Shown here piece after piece: positions 1 through 6,060 of a stretch of DNA of 6,646 nucleotides. Location of the stretch: the NCBI GenBank assembly GCA_945837185.1, contig CAMAMZ010000117.1, positions 1 through 6,646 of the forward strand, in the 5' to 3' direction. Source of the DNA: an uncultured Bacteroidales bacterium. GTDB taxonomy: Bacteria > Bacteroidota > Bacteroidia > Bacteroidales > Bacteroidaceae. Made by a program: the position numbers and the translations under genes. The notes beneath the pieces were generated by a model. It searched no databases, was not told where the DNA came from, and was given only the letters and a program-made list of their open reading frames with translations. How positions within the stretch are numbered: the stretch's first letter is position 1; every line of letters starts with the position of its first letter.

Positions 1-7
1 GGTCTTG

Positions 8-82
8 ACATACTTGGCAAAGTATCTAAACATACTTGGCCATTTATCTTTAGATACTTTGCCATTTATGTTTAGATACTTT
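8..82. repeat. Imperfect 22-bp tandem repeat with internal dyads
   Basis: The sequence repeats with a period of 22 bp. Units 39-60 and 61-82 differ only at one base (C48 versus G70). Unit 17-38 is more diverged but keeps TATCT and ATACTT in register. ACATACTTGGC at 8-18 recurs at 30-40, again 22 bp apart, so a partial fourth unit reaches the left edge. The array also contains inverted repeats: 15-30 pairs perfectly with 49-64 (16 bp), and AAGTAT 20-25 pairs with ATACTT 32-37. GGTCT at 1-5 and AGACC at 87-91 bracket the array as an inverted pair. The array may continue beyond the window. There are no variable spacers, so it is not a CRISPR array. Confidence 0.8.
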
Positions 83-128
83 TTTGAGACCTTTTCGAAT
101 GCAAAAATCAGAGGATTTGAGACCTTTT
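83..128. repeat. 13-bp direct repeat TTTGAGACCTTTT
   Basis: TTTGAGACCTTTT occurs at 83-95 and again at 116-128, 33 bp apart, separated by an A-rich stretch. A third degenerate relative (TTTGAGAGCTTTTT) starts at 127. The first copy directly abuts the end of the 22-bp tandem array. No function is evident. Confidence 0.6.
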
Positions 129-180
129 TGAGAGCTTTTTCTTTTCCAGTATTTGCCTAATTTCATTATACACTTTTTTC

Positions 181-210
181 TTTCATGAGCTGAAACAGTA
201 GACAACTTTG
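181..210 (+). promoter_or_regulatory. Weak candidate promoter for the plus-strand RNA
   Basis: CAACTTTG at 203-210 differs from the Bacteroidetes -7 consensus TAnnTTTG only in its first base. TTTC at 181-184 could stand in for the -33 TTTG with an 18-bp spacer. The -7-like element is embedded in a perfect 12-bp palindrome, ACTTTGCAAAGT (205-216). Neither element is a perfect match, so this is a suggestion only. Confidence 0.3.
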
Positions 211-214
211 CAAA

Positions 215-365
215 GTGCACTCTGAATCAATCGACACATACCGCAAAAGCAAAAGATCTGGGCATTTAGTGCAATTCTGCAACCGAGATTGAACCGATTA
301 GGTTTGTGTCATGCCGACACACTAAATAAAAAGCCGCTCATCCCTTGTGGGAGGCGGCTTCTTGT
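215..365 (+). ncRNA. Candidate structured small RNA (Bacteroidales-1 / 6S-like)
   Basis: This is an inference from context and hand folding. On the plus strand, a -7-like element (CAACTTTG, 203-210, one mismatch to TAnnTTTG) is followed about 120 bp later by the hairpin at 331-360, giving an RNA of roughly 150 nt convergent with rplT. Bases 233-242 pair with 301-310 in 9 of 10 positions. Inside is a large internal loop: A-rich 243-254 on one side, 291-300 on the other. Then a short helix joins 255-259 to 286-290 (255-290 is a G-U wobble) and GG 260-261 to CC 283-284, topped by a GCA/TGC hairpin. A rod with an open central bubble is the general plan of 6S RNA. From memory, the Bacteroidales-1 family lies downstream of L20 genes, has a Bacteroidetes promoter and a terminator, and was later proposed to be 6S RNA. 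I did not match its consensus, and strand and ends are uncertain. Confidence 0.4.
331..360 (-). terminator. Rho-independent terminator after rplT
   Basis: The arms 331-337 (AAGCCGC) and 354-360 (GCGGCTT) pair perfectly. A small irregularity follows, then 341-344 with 349-352 closes a TTGT loop. Read on the minus strand the hairpin is followed at once by TTTATTTAG, a good U-tract, so it ends the infC-rpmI-rplT transcript. Read on the plus strand the tail is CTTGTTGTTAA, less uniform but still U-rich, so it may also stop transcripts coming from the left. Confidence 0.85.
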
Positions 366-391
366 TGTTAATGTGTACTATAAAAATAGCT

Positions 392-736
392 TTACTTTAC
401 CTTGTCGACGATGGCCTTGAAGGCTTCAGGGTTGTTGACAGCGAGGTCAGCAAGAACCTTACGGTTGATTTCAATACCTGCTTTGTGAAGTGCACCCATC
501 AACTGGCTGTAGCTCATTTCGTGCAGACGTGCAGCTGCATTAATACGCTGAATCCACAATGCGCGGAAGGTGCGTTTCTTGTTGCGACGGTCACGATAAG
601 CGTAGGTCAAACCCTTTTCCCAAGTGTTTTTGGCTACGGTCCATACGTTCTTTCTGGCTCCGAAATAACCTTTGGTGAGCTTAAGAATTCTTTTTCTCTT
701 GGCTCTTGATGCAACGTGATTTACTGATCTTGGCAT
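392..736 (-). CDS. rplT: 50S ribosomal protein L20
   Basis: L20 binds 23S rRNA early in assembly of the large subunit; in several other bacteria it also represses its own operon. The 114-residue product is essentially full length. It has the basic N-terminal extension (MPRSVNHVASRAKRKRILKLTKGYFGARKN), the YRDRRNKKRTFRALWIQRINAA core and the C-terminal globular part with MGALHKAGIEINRKVLADLA. The ATG at 734-736 is preceded by an A-rich stretch (AAAAGAAAAAAATT) with no Shine-Dalgarno. It is the last gene of the infC-rpmI-rplT unit: 31 bp after its stop comes a strong GC-rich hairpin with a U-rich tail on this strand. No L20 binding site can be identified by eye. Confidence 0.98.
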   Translation of the reverse strand: MPRSVNHVASRAKRKRILKLTKGYFGARKNVWTVAKNTWEKGLTYAYRDRRNKKRTFRALWIQRINAAARLHEMSYSQLMGALHKAGIEINRKVLADLAVNNPEAFKAIVDKVK

Positions 737-776
737 AATTTTTTTCTTTTAAAAGTTTTGACTAAAAAGTTAATAA

Positions 777-974
777 TTAACGGAGACAGAGCAGGTCGCG
801 CACCTGTTTGAGGTTGGTTTGGTCGACCATCGTTGTGTGAACCAAATTTCTCTTTTGTTTCTTTGTCTTCTTAGTCAGAATGTGACTGTGGTAAGCGTGA
901 TTTCTCTTGATCTTACCAGTACCGGTAAAGCTGAATCTCTTCTTAGCACCGGAGTTTGTCTTAACTTTTGGCAT
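777..974 (-). CDS. rpmI: 50S ribosomal protein L35
   Basis: This small, very basic protein of the large ribosomal subunit is 65 residues long, the usual size for L35. The family signature is clear: MPKVKTNSGAKKRFSFTGTGKIKR, then HSHILTKKTKKQKRNLVH. The ATG at 972-974 is preceded by a run of A and then an AT-rich stretch with no Shine-Dalgarno, as is normal in Bacteroidetes. It lies 75 bp after infC and 40 bp before rplT on the same strand, in the conserved infC-rpmI-rplT order, so co-transcription from the infC promoter is likely. I see no promoter element in the 75-bp gap. Confidence 0.98.
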   Translation of the reverse strand: MPKVKTNSGAKKRFSFTGTGKIKRNHAYHSHILTKKTKKQKRNLVHTTMVDQTNLKQVRDLLCLR

Positions 975-1049
975 TTTTTTTGTTATTTAAAATTGTTATT
1001 ACTATAGATAGGTGGCAACGTATATACCAGGACGTTACGCACACTATGA

Positions 1050-1730
1050 TTAATCATCCAACTGCAGTTTCTTGAGCGCTTCAGCACCGTTCTTGGCGTT
1101 GCCGAACAAGCCCTCACCTTTAGTCTGCGTGGCTCGCTCCTCATCAGCCATTTTGGCAGCAGCCTCTTCAGCCTCACGATCACGCTTTTGCTGACTTTTC
1201 TTAGCTACGCCAGCTTTTTTGGGTGCCAGATAGAGGAACATCTTCTTACCTTCAAGGGCAGGCATCGATTCCACCTTGCCATATTCCTCCAAGTCGTTGG
1301 CAAAACGCAGGAGCAGCACCTCACCTTGTTCCTTGAAAAGAATGGAGCGACCGCGGAAGAAGACGTAGGCTCTCACTTTATTGCCTTCTAAGAGGAACTC
1401 CTGAGCATGCTTCAGTTTGAACTGGTAGTCGTGCTCATCAGTTTGCGGACCGAACCTTATTTCTTTCACTTCTACCTTTACCTGCTTTTGCTTCATTTCC
1501 TTCTGACGCTTTTTCTGCTGGTAGAGGAACTTTGAATAGTCGATGAGACGACATACAGGCGGTTGTGCATTGGGGGAGATTTCCACGAGGTCGACACCTT
1601 GCTGGCGTGCCAAATCCAAAGCCTTGCGGGTGGGCATTACTTCCGACCCGTCTTCACCTACAACACGAACTTCCCTAACGTGAATTTGCTCGTTCACGCG
1701 GTACTGATTCTTCATTTTGTCATTCTTCAT
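1050..1730 (-). CDS. infC: Translation initiation factor IF-3
   Basis: IF3 binds the 30S subunit, keeps it apart from 50S and checks start-codon selection. The N-terminal domain begins at YRVNEQI and includes VDLVEISPNAQPPVCRLIDY. A lysine/glutamine-rich helical linker follows (YQQKKRQKEMKQKQ), then the C-terminal domain from VKEIRFGPQTDEHDYQFK to about MFLYLAPKK. I chose the ATG at 1728-1730 (226 residues, MKNDKMKNQYRVNE). The frame stays open to a TTG at 1785-1787, but that codon lies inside the -33 promoter element, so the extension would not be transcribed from that promoter. A later ATG at 1713-1715 (221 residues) is also possible. Odd point: about 54 residues follow the normal end of IF3, very rich in Lys, Glu and Ala. 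This is the first gene of the infC-rpmI-rplT unit. Confidence 0.97.
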   Translation of the reverse strand: MKNDKMKNQYRVNEQIHVREVRVVGEDGSEVMPTRKALDLARQQGVDLVEISPNAQPPVCRLIDYSKFLYQQKKRQKEMKQKQVKVEVKEIRFGPQTDEHDYQFKLKHAQEFLLEGNKVRAYVFFRGRSILFKEQGEVLLLRFANDLEEYGKVESMPALEGKKMFLYLAPKKAGVAKKSQQKRDREAEEAAAKMADEERATQTKGEGLFGNAKNGAEALKKLQLDD

Positions 1731-1757
1731 CCAAACTATACTAAGATTTTTGCGGCG

Positions 1758-1788
1758 CAAAGGTACAAAATAATCGGGAATTAACAAA
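1758..1788 (-). promoter_or_regulatory. Promoter of infC-rpmI-rplT
   Basis: Read on the minus strand, TTTG (1788-1785) and TACCTTTG (1765-1758) are separated by exactly 19 bp. This matches the Bacteroidetes primary sigma factor consensus TTTG-N19-TAnnTTTG. Transcription should begin a few bases further on, near 1750-1754, leaving a leader of only about 20 nt before the infC ATG at 1730. This rules out the longer infC reading frame for transcripts from this promoter and leaves no room for a long L20-type leader upstream of infC. Confidence 0.75.
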
Positions 1789-1806
1789 ATTAATCCCCGA
1801 TTATTT
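1768..1806 (-). terminator. Hairpin after thrS, likely terminator
   Basis: Bases 1768-1784 and 1790-1806 form a 17-bp stem with a 5-base loop (1785-1789). The only irregularity is A1779 opposite C1795. In minus-strand RNA this becomes a G-U pair, so the stem is unbroken on the strand that thrS uses; in plus-strand RNA it is an A-C mismatch. The stem starts 28 nt after the thrS stop. The 3' side ends in ATTATTTTG, a modest U-rich tail. The stem is AU-rich except for a CGGGG/CCCG core. It overlaps the infC promoter. Confidence 0.65.
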
Positions 1807-1834
1807 CATTGTTTTGATGTAAAAAAATCTATTA

Positions 1835-3802
1835 TCAATCCTTTGGTTCGATGCAAGTGGCGGCCAATTGTTCAGCCACTTCATCGTTGATACGTTTGGC
1901 AAAGGCTTCCATGCTCATAGAGGCCTGTTCGCCACCACCTTGCTTGCGCATGCTCACCATGCCTTCGGCAGCTTCCTTTTCGCCCACAATCACCATGTAG
2001 GGTACGCGCTTGAGTTCGTTGTCGCGAATCTTGCGTCCTATCTTCTCGTTGCGATCATCGACTATGGCACGCACACCTGCACCATCGAGATATTTGGCCA
2101 CCTTTTGGGCATAGTCGTTGAATTTTTCACTAATGGGCAGTATAGCCACCTGGTCGGGAGTGAGCCACAAGGGGAAATGTCCTGCTGTATGTTCGATGAG
2201 CACGGCTGTGAAGCGCTCCAACGAACCGAAGGGTGCACGATGCACCATGACAGGTGTTTTCTTCGTATTGTCTTCTGCCGTGTATTCCAGGCGGAAGCGT
2301 GCCGGAAGATTATAGTCGACCTGTATCGTACCCAACTGCCAACGGCGTCCTATGGCATCCTTCACCATGAAGTCGAGCTTGGGTCCGTAGAAAGCAGCCT
2401 CTCCATATTCAATACGTGCGTTGAGACCCTTTTCAGCACAAGCTTCCTTGATGGCTGTTTCGCTCTCTTCCCACACCTCATCGGAACCTATATACTTCTC
2501 CTTGTCGTTGGGGTCGCGCAGACTGATTTGTGCCTCGAAGTTTTCGAACTGGAACACTTTGAACACAGTTTGTATGATGTCTACCACACGCAGGAACTCA
2601 CCCTTCACCTGATCAGGGCGACAGAAGATGTGGGCATCATCTTGTGTGAACGAGCGCACACGGGTGAGTCCATGCAACTCACCACTCTTCTCATAGCGGT
2701 ATACAGTTCCGAACTCTGCGATGCGCAAAGGCAGATCTTTGTAAGAACGGGGCTTATGAGCGAACACCTCGCAATGGTGCGGGCAGTTCATAGGTTTCAG
2801 CATATATTCTTCCTCCTCTTCGGGCGTGTGTATAGGCTGGAAACTATCTTTGCCGTAGTGCGCATAGTGTCCGGATGTGACATAGAGGTTTTTCGATCCA
2901 ATATGCGGAGTGATGACCTCCTGATAGCCGAAACGCTTCTGTATGCGACGCAGCATCTCCTGCAGGCGAATGCGCAGGTCGGTTCCTTTAGGCAACCAGA
3001 TAGGCAATCCTTTGCCCACACGGTCGGAAAAGAAGAAGAGATCCATCTCCTTACCAATCTTTCTGTGGTCGCGCTTCTTTGCTTCTTCCAGCATCTGCAG
3101 GTATTCGTCGAGCATCTTTTTCTTCGGGAAACTGATGCCATAGATACGTGTCATTTGTTCGCGTTTGGCATCACCACGCCAGAAGGCACCCGCCACGCTG
3201 GTAATCTTGATAGCCTTGATGTCGCCCGTAGATACGAGGTGTGGCCCACGACAGAGGTCGGTAAAGTTACCTTGTGTATAGGTAGAGATTGTACCGTCTT
3301 CCAAATCCTGCTCAATATGCTCACACTTGTATTCCTGACCGTCTGCATGGAATGTTTCGAGAGCGGCAGCCTTAGACACATCCTTGCGCACAACAGGCTC
3401 GTTCTTTTTAGCCAGTTCGCGCATTTTCTCTTCAATTTTGGGGAAGTCGTTTTCTGAGATTGTTTGTCCTTCGGCAGGCATCACATCGTAGAAGAAGCCA
3501 TTTTCTATGGCAGGTCCGAATCCGAACTGTATGCCAGGATAGAGTTCCTGTAATGCTTCTGCCAAGAGGTGTGCAGAAGTGTGCCAGAAGGTGTGCTTGC
3601 CCTCTTCATCTTCGAAACGATAGAGCGCTATGGTAGCATCTTCGTTGATGGGGCGGTTCAGTTCAACTGTTTCACCATTTACACCGCAAGATACAACGTT
3701 GCGAGCGAGAGCCGGTGAGATACTCTCGGCGATTTGTAACCCCGTTACGCCCTTCTCGTATTCACGTACAGAGCCATCGGGAAATGTGATTTTAACCATC
3801 AT
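1835..3802 (-). CDS. thrS: Threonyl-tRNA synthetase
   Basis: This cytoplasmic class II synthetase charges tRNA-Thr with threonine and edits mischarged serine. The 655-residue product has the full bacterial layout. A TGS domain covers about 1-63. The editing domain has HTSAH (His74, His78) and CRGPH (Cys184, His188), the four residues of the known editing site. The class II core carries zinc ligands Cys340 (in MNCPHH), His391 (in DDAH) and His521 (in MVHR), motif 2 around 360-391 and motif 3 at GSLERF (526-531). A C-terminal anticodon-binding domain starts near 550. I see no frameshift or missing catalytic residue. The start is ATGATG, so residue 1 or 2 could be the true first Met; the second gives MVKITFPDGS, the usual family N-terminus. 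The stop is TGA, followed 28 nt later by a strong hairpin. Confidence 0.98.
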   Translation of the reverse strand: MMVKITFPDGSVREYEKGVTGLQIAESISPALARNVVSCGVNGETVELNRPINEDATIALYRFEDEEGKHTFWHTSAHLLAEALQELYPGIQFGFGPAIENGFFYDVMPAEGQTISENDFPKIEEKMRELAKKNEPVVRKDVSKAAALETFHADGQEYKCEHIEQDLEDGTISTYTQGNFTDLCRGPHLVSTGDIKAIKITSVAGAFWRGDAKREQMTRIYGISFPKKKMLDEYLQMLEEAKKRDHRKIGKEMDLFFFSDRVGKGLPIWLPKGTDLRIRLQEMLRRIQKRFGYQEVITPHIGSKNLYVTSGHYAHYGKDSFQPIHTPEEEEEYMLKPMNCPHHCEVFAHKPRSYKDLPLRIAEFGTVYRYEKSGELHGLTRVRSFTQDDAHIFCRPDQVKGEFLRVVDIIQTVFKVFQFENFEAQISLRDPNDKEKYIGSDEVWEESETAIKEACAEKGLNARIEYGEAAFYGPKLDFMVKDAIGRRWQLGTIQVDYNLPARFRLEYTAEDNTKKTPVMVHRAPFGSLERFTAVLIEHTAGHFPLWLTPDQVAILPISEKFNDYAQKVAKYLDGAGVRAIVDDRNEKIGRKIRDNELKRVPYMVIVGEKEAAEGMVSMRKQGGGEQASMSMEAFAKRINDEVAEQLAATCIEPKD

Positions 3803-3829
3803 ACAACTTAGTTTATTCTTAATCGGCTA

Positions 3830-3837
3830 CAAAAGTA
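3830..3837 (-). promoter_or_regulatory. Candidate -7 promoter element for thrS
   Basis: On the minus strand TACTTTTG (3837-3830) fits TAnnTTTG and sits 27 bp before the first thrS ATG, giving a short leader. No clear TTTG is found at the expected -33 distance; the bases there read TCCA. The 101-bp gap before thrS shows no terminator for the TPR gene, so read-through from upstream may also feed thrS. Confidence 0.45.
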
Positions 3838-3903
3838 ATATTTTGTTTGCAATATATGGAATAAAAATACCTTTAATTTGCACACAGACCACAAAAAATG
3901 AGG

Positions 3904-5904
3904 TTATTCCTTTCCGGCACCACTTTGTTTGATGACGCTATAGGCCGCATAGAGTCCCAATTCGCCTGCCTTGCTCAGGTCGGCAATGCCTTGTGTCTTG
4001 TTGCCGTTGCGCAGATGGGCCAAACCGCGGTTGTAGTAAGCCTCTGCCAGCGCCCCATCGAGTGCAATGGCTTTCGTATAGTCGTCAATAGCGTTGGCAT
4101 ACACCTTTTGCGAAGCATACATATTGCCACGGTTGTAGAACAAATAAGGGCTATTGGGTTCCAGCGCTATGGCCTTGTCGAAATCCTCCTTCACCTTCAG
4201 CATGTTGGCGCGCACCTCTGCCCCTGGTGCCCCATGCGTGCTGTCGAAATCATTTATCATCATCTGGCATACGGCCCTCTGCCAGTAGCACATGGGCGAA
4301 GCACCATTCATCTGCATGCAGGTAGTGAGATCGGCAATCGCAGCATCATAGTCCTGCACCACGCTATAGGCCACAGCACGCTGCAAGAGTTCACGCCCCA
4401 CACCTCCTGTCTTGTTAACCGCTGCTATCGACACAGAGAGCGTATCGATATGGTTGAAGAAGGCCCGTGTGTCGGCCTCCGTGAGCTGTGGTGGATTGCA
4501 GGCCACATAGATACGGAACCCCGTTCGCATACGTGTGTTGAATTCCTCCACATTCTTGTCGAAAGCCTGATAGCTCTTCACGCCATTGTTGTATTGGAAA
4601 TAAGAAAGGGCATACATAGGCATAAACTCTGCGTTGACCGTTCGGTTCTGCACCTTGCCACGGTATTCACTCTTATATTCAGAGGTCGATTCCGCTTCAT
4701 CGGCCACCACCATTTCCGCATATTTGTTGGGATCAATTTCGCTACGTTTGCGCACAGCCTTCCGCTTGTTCTTGCTCCAACGCGGCTGTATGCCCTGATG
4801 CTTGTCCATCTGTGCCTTCAGAATCTTGAACTCATCGAGTTCTGCTTTGGCAGTCATTCCCAGTTTGCGGTAGGCCTGTGCCCGATACGACAACCCCGTC
4901 CAGAAGTTCGGGAACTGCTCAATAACCGTTGTATAGTCGCGTATGGCAGCTTGTATGTCGCCCGTACGGTCGTGCAACAAAGCCCTGTTGAAGATGGCCA
5001 GATAGTTCTCCGGCTCCAGTTGTATCACATAGTTAAAGTCTTCAATGGCACGGTTGTCGTCGCCCAATTGCATACGCAGCTGTCCACGGTTGTAATGCGC
5101 CATGAAGTTGTTGGCATCCAGATCGAGAGCCATATCGTAGTCGGCCATAGCGCCCCGCAAGTTATTATAGCTGTAGCGTGCCAAGGCACGATTCACATAG
5201 TTGTTGGCCACCCTTGGGCGCAGTTTGATAGCTTTGGAAAGGAAGTTATCGGCATCCTTCCATTCTTTTCGTGCCATGGCAATATAGGCACGTGTGGCCC
5301 AAGTGCTGCCATCGTAGGGGTCGATGTCCAGACTCTTGTCGAGCCATTTCGCAGCCTCGGTAGTATCTTTTTCGTGCAGCAGTATTTCAGCCTTCAGGGA
5401 ATAGGCATTGGCGAACTTTGACCATTTCTTCACGATGGTGTCAATATCCAGTTGTGCCTGCTTATAGTCCTTAAGGTTCATGCGACAAATGGCACGGTTG
5501 TACCAGAAGTTACGTTGGTCGGGACTCAACTTGATGGCCTTCGTATAGTCTTCAATGGCAAGATTGTATTTGTCTTGCCGTATGCGCGCAATGGCACGCA
5601 AATCGTAGATAGCCTCTATGTAGGGGTTAAGTTTGATGGCCTGCGTAGCATCGTTTTCGGCACCCAGATAGTCTTCCAAGTAATATTTTGCCGCACCCCT
5701 GCATTGCCATGGCTGATACAGATAGGGCTTCAACGATATCACTTGATTGAAATACTGTATGGAAAGCACATAATCCTCATAATGCAAGGCTATCTCTCCA
5801 CTGGTCATCAATCGGTCGGTATTATACTGTGCCTTTACAGGCAGCATGCCTACCAACGCCAGCAGAATCATCATGCCTCGTGCCATTTGTTTTTTACCCA
5901 TCAT
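3904..5904 (-). CDS. Exported TPR-repeat protein, function unknown
   Basis: This 666-residue protein is built mostly of tetratricopeptide repeats, which usually act as protein-binding scaffolds. A signal peptide is visible at 1-25: basic start, hydrophobic MMILLALVGML, then VKA|Q as a likely signal peptidase I site with no lipobox Cys. This suggests a periplasmic protein. Ten back-to-back 34-residue TPRs run from about 34 to 373. A non-TPR segment follows (about 374-507), opening with a basic patch (SKNKRKAVRKR) and an acidic/Ser stretch. Four more TPRs run from about 508 to 658, the second of them enlarged by about 15 residues. No enzyme motif is visible. It starts ATGATG, so either Met is possible. 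An AGGA lies 5 nt before the first ATG and 8 nt before the second, unusual in this phylum. The gene sits between def and thrS with no clear promoter of its own. The TPR call is firm; the role is not known. Confidence 0.93.
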   Translation of the reverse strand: MMGKKQMARGMMILLALVGMLPVKAQYNTDRLMTSGEIALHYEDYVLSIQYFNQVISLKPYLYQPWQCRGAAKYYLEDYLGAENDATQAIKLNPYIEAIYDLRAIARIRQDKYNLAIEDYTKAIKLSPDQRNFWYNRAICRMNLKDYKQAQLDIDTIVKKWSKFANAYSLKAEILLHEKDTTEAAKWLDKSLDIDPYDGSTWATRAYIAMARKEWKDADNFLSKAIKLRPRVANNYVNRALARYSYNNLRGAMADYDMALDLDANNFMAHYNRGQLRMQLGDDNRAIEDFNYVIQLEPENYLAIFNRALLHDRTGDIQAAIRDYTTVIEQFPNFWTGLSYRAQAYRKLGMTAKAELDEFKILKAQMDKHQGIQPRWSKNKRKAVRKRSEIDPNKYAEMVVADEAESTSEYKSEYRGKVQNRTVNAEFMPMYALSYFQYNNGVKSYQAFDKNVEEFNTRMRTGFRIYVACNPPQLTEADTRAFFNHIDTLSVSIAAVNKTGGVGRELLQRAVAYSVVQDYDAAIADLTTCMQMNGASPMCYWQRAVCQMMINDFDSTHGAPGAEVRANMLKVKEDFDKAIALEPNSPYLFYNRGNMYASQKVYANAIDDYTKAIALDGALAEAYYNRGLAHLRNGNKTQGIADLSKAGELGLYAAYSVIKQSGAGKE

Positions 5905-5964
5905 ACTTATCCTGTGTTTGCGTTTTGCTTGTTTTCTTACTTTGCAAGTACCGTCAACATGTGC

Positions 5965-6027
5965 CTTGCGCTCGCATTTACGACTTTGTGCGCTCGTTTA
6001 TATGGTCTTGCGCTCGTCTTTATATGG
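5965..6027. repeat. Three spaced copies of TGCGCTCG upstream of the TPR gene
   Basis: TGCGCTCG occurs at 5967-5974, 5989-5996 and 6009-6016, with spacings of 22 and 20 bp. The last two copies are longer, each followed by TTTATATGG (5997-6005 and 6019-6027) and then a CTT; the first is followed by CATTTACGAC. The array lies in the 156-bp gap between the def stop and the TPR start, roughly 60-125 bp upstream of the TPR ATG. The roughly two-helical-turn spacing would place copies on the same DNA face, which could suit protein binding. It could also be a simple degenerate tandem duplication. Confidence 0.6.
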
Positions 6028-6060
6028 CCTTATCTTCGCATGCAGGCCCTACACCTTGTT

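Larger units (their letters stand above)
1..391. other. Gene-free region left of rplT
   Basis: No reading frame here resembles a protein on either strand. From left to right it holds the 22-bp tandem array, the TTTGAGACC direct repeats, an AT-rich stretch (about 136-200) with nothing recognisable, the palindrome at 205-216, the candidate structured RNA, and the rplT terminator. No tRNA or rRNA is present. The gene to the left, if any, is outside the window. Confidence 0.7.

Noticed and set aside
1..91. CRISPR array
   Set aside because: The 22-bp units are contiguous with no unique spacers between them, so this is a tandem repeat.
164..173. TGTATAAT on the minus strand (near 164-172) resembling an extended -10 box
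   Set aside because: It matches the E. coli consensus, not the Bacteroidetes one, has no -35 partner at 17 bp, and no gene lies downstream in the window.
1016..1037. AACGT/ACGTT dyad between infC and rpmI as an L20/L35 leader
   Set aside because: Only 5 bp pair across a 10-base loop, with mismatches outside. This is too weak to call a regulatory RNA structure by eye.
983..1183. 66-codon minus-strand frame overlapping the end of infC and the gap before rpmI
   Set aside because: It is an out-of-frame shadow of the infC tail that runs into the gap, with no family resemblance.
1731..1787. Longer infC reading frame beginning at TTG 1787
   Set aside because: The added 19 residues do not resemble IF3, and their codons include the -33 and -7 promoter elements, so they would not be in the transcript.
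1868..3457. Long open frame (529 codons) on the plus strand opposite thrS
   Set aside because: It lies wholly antisense to an intact thrS and has no recognisable domain. It is explained by the codon composition of thrS.
3898..5421. Long open frame (507 codons) on the plus strand opposite the TPR gene
   Set aside because: It is antisense to a clear TPR-repeat protein, and its apparent repetitiveness (His/Ile/Val-rich) mirrors the TPR codons. No start signal or family match.
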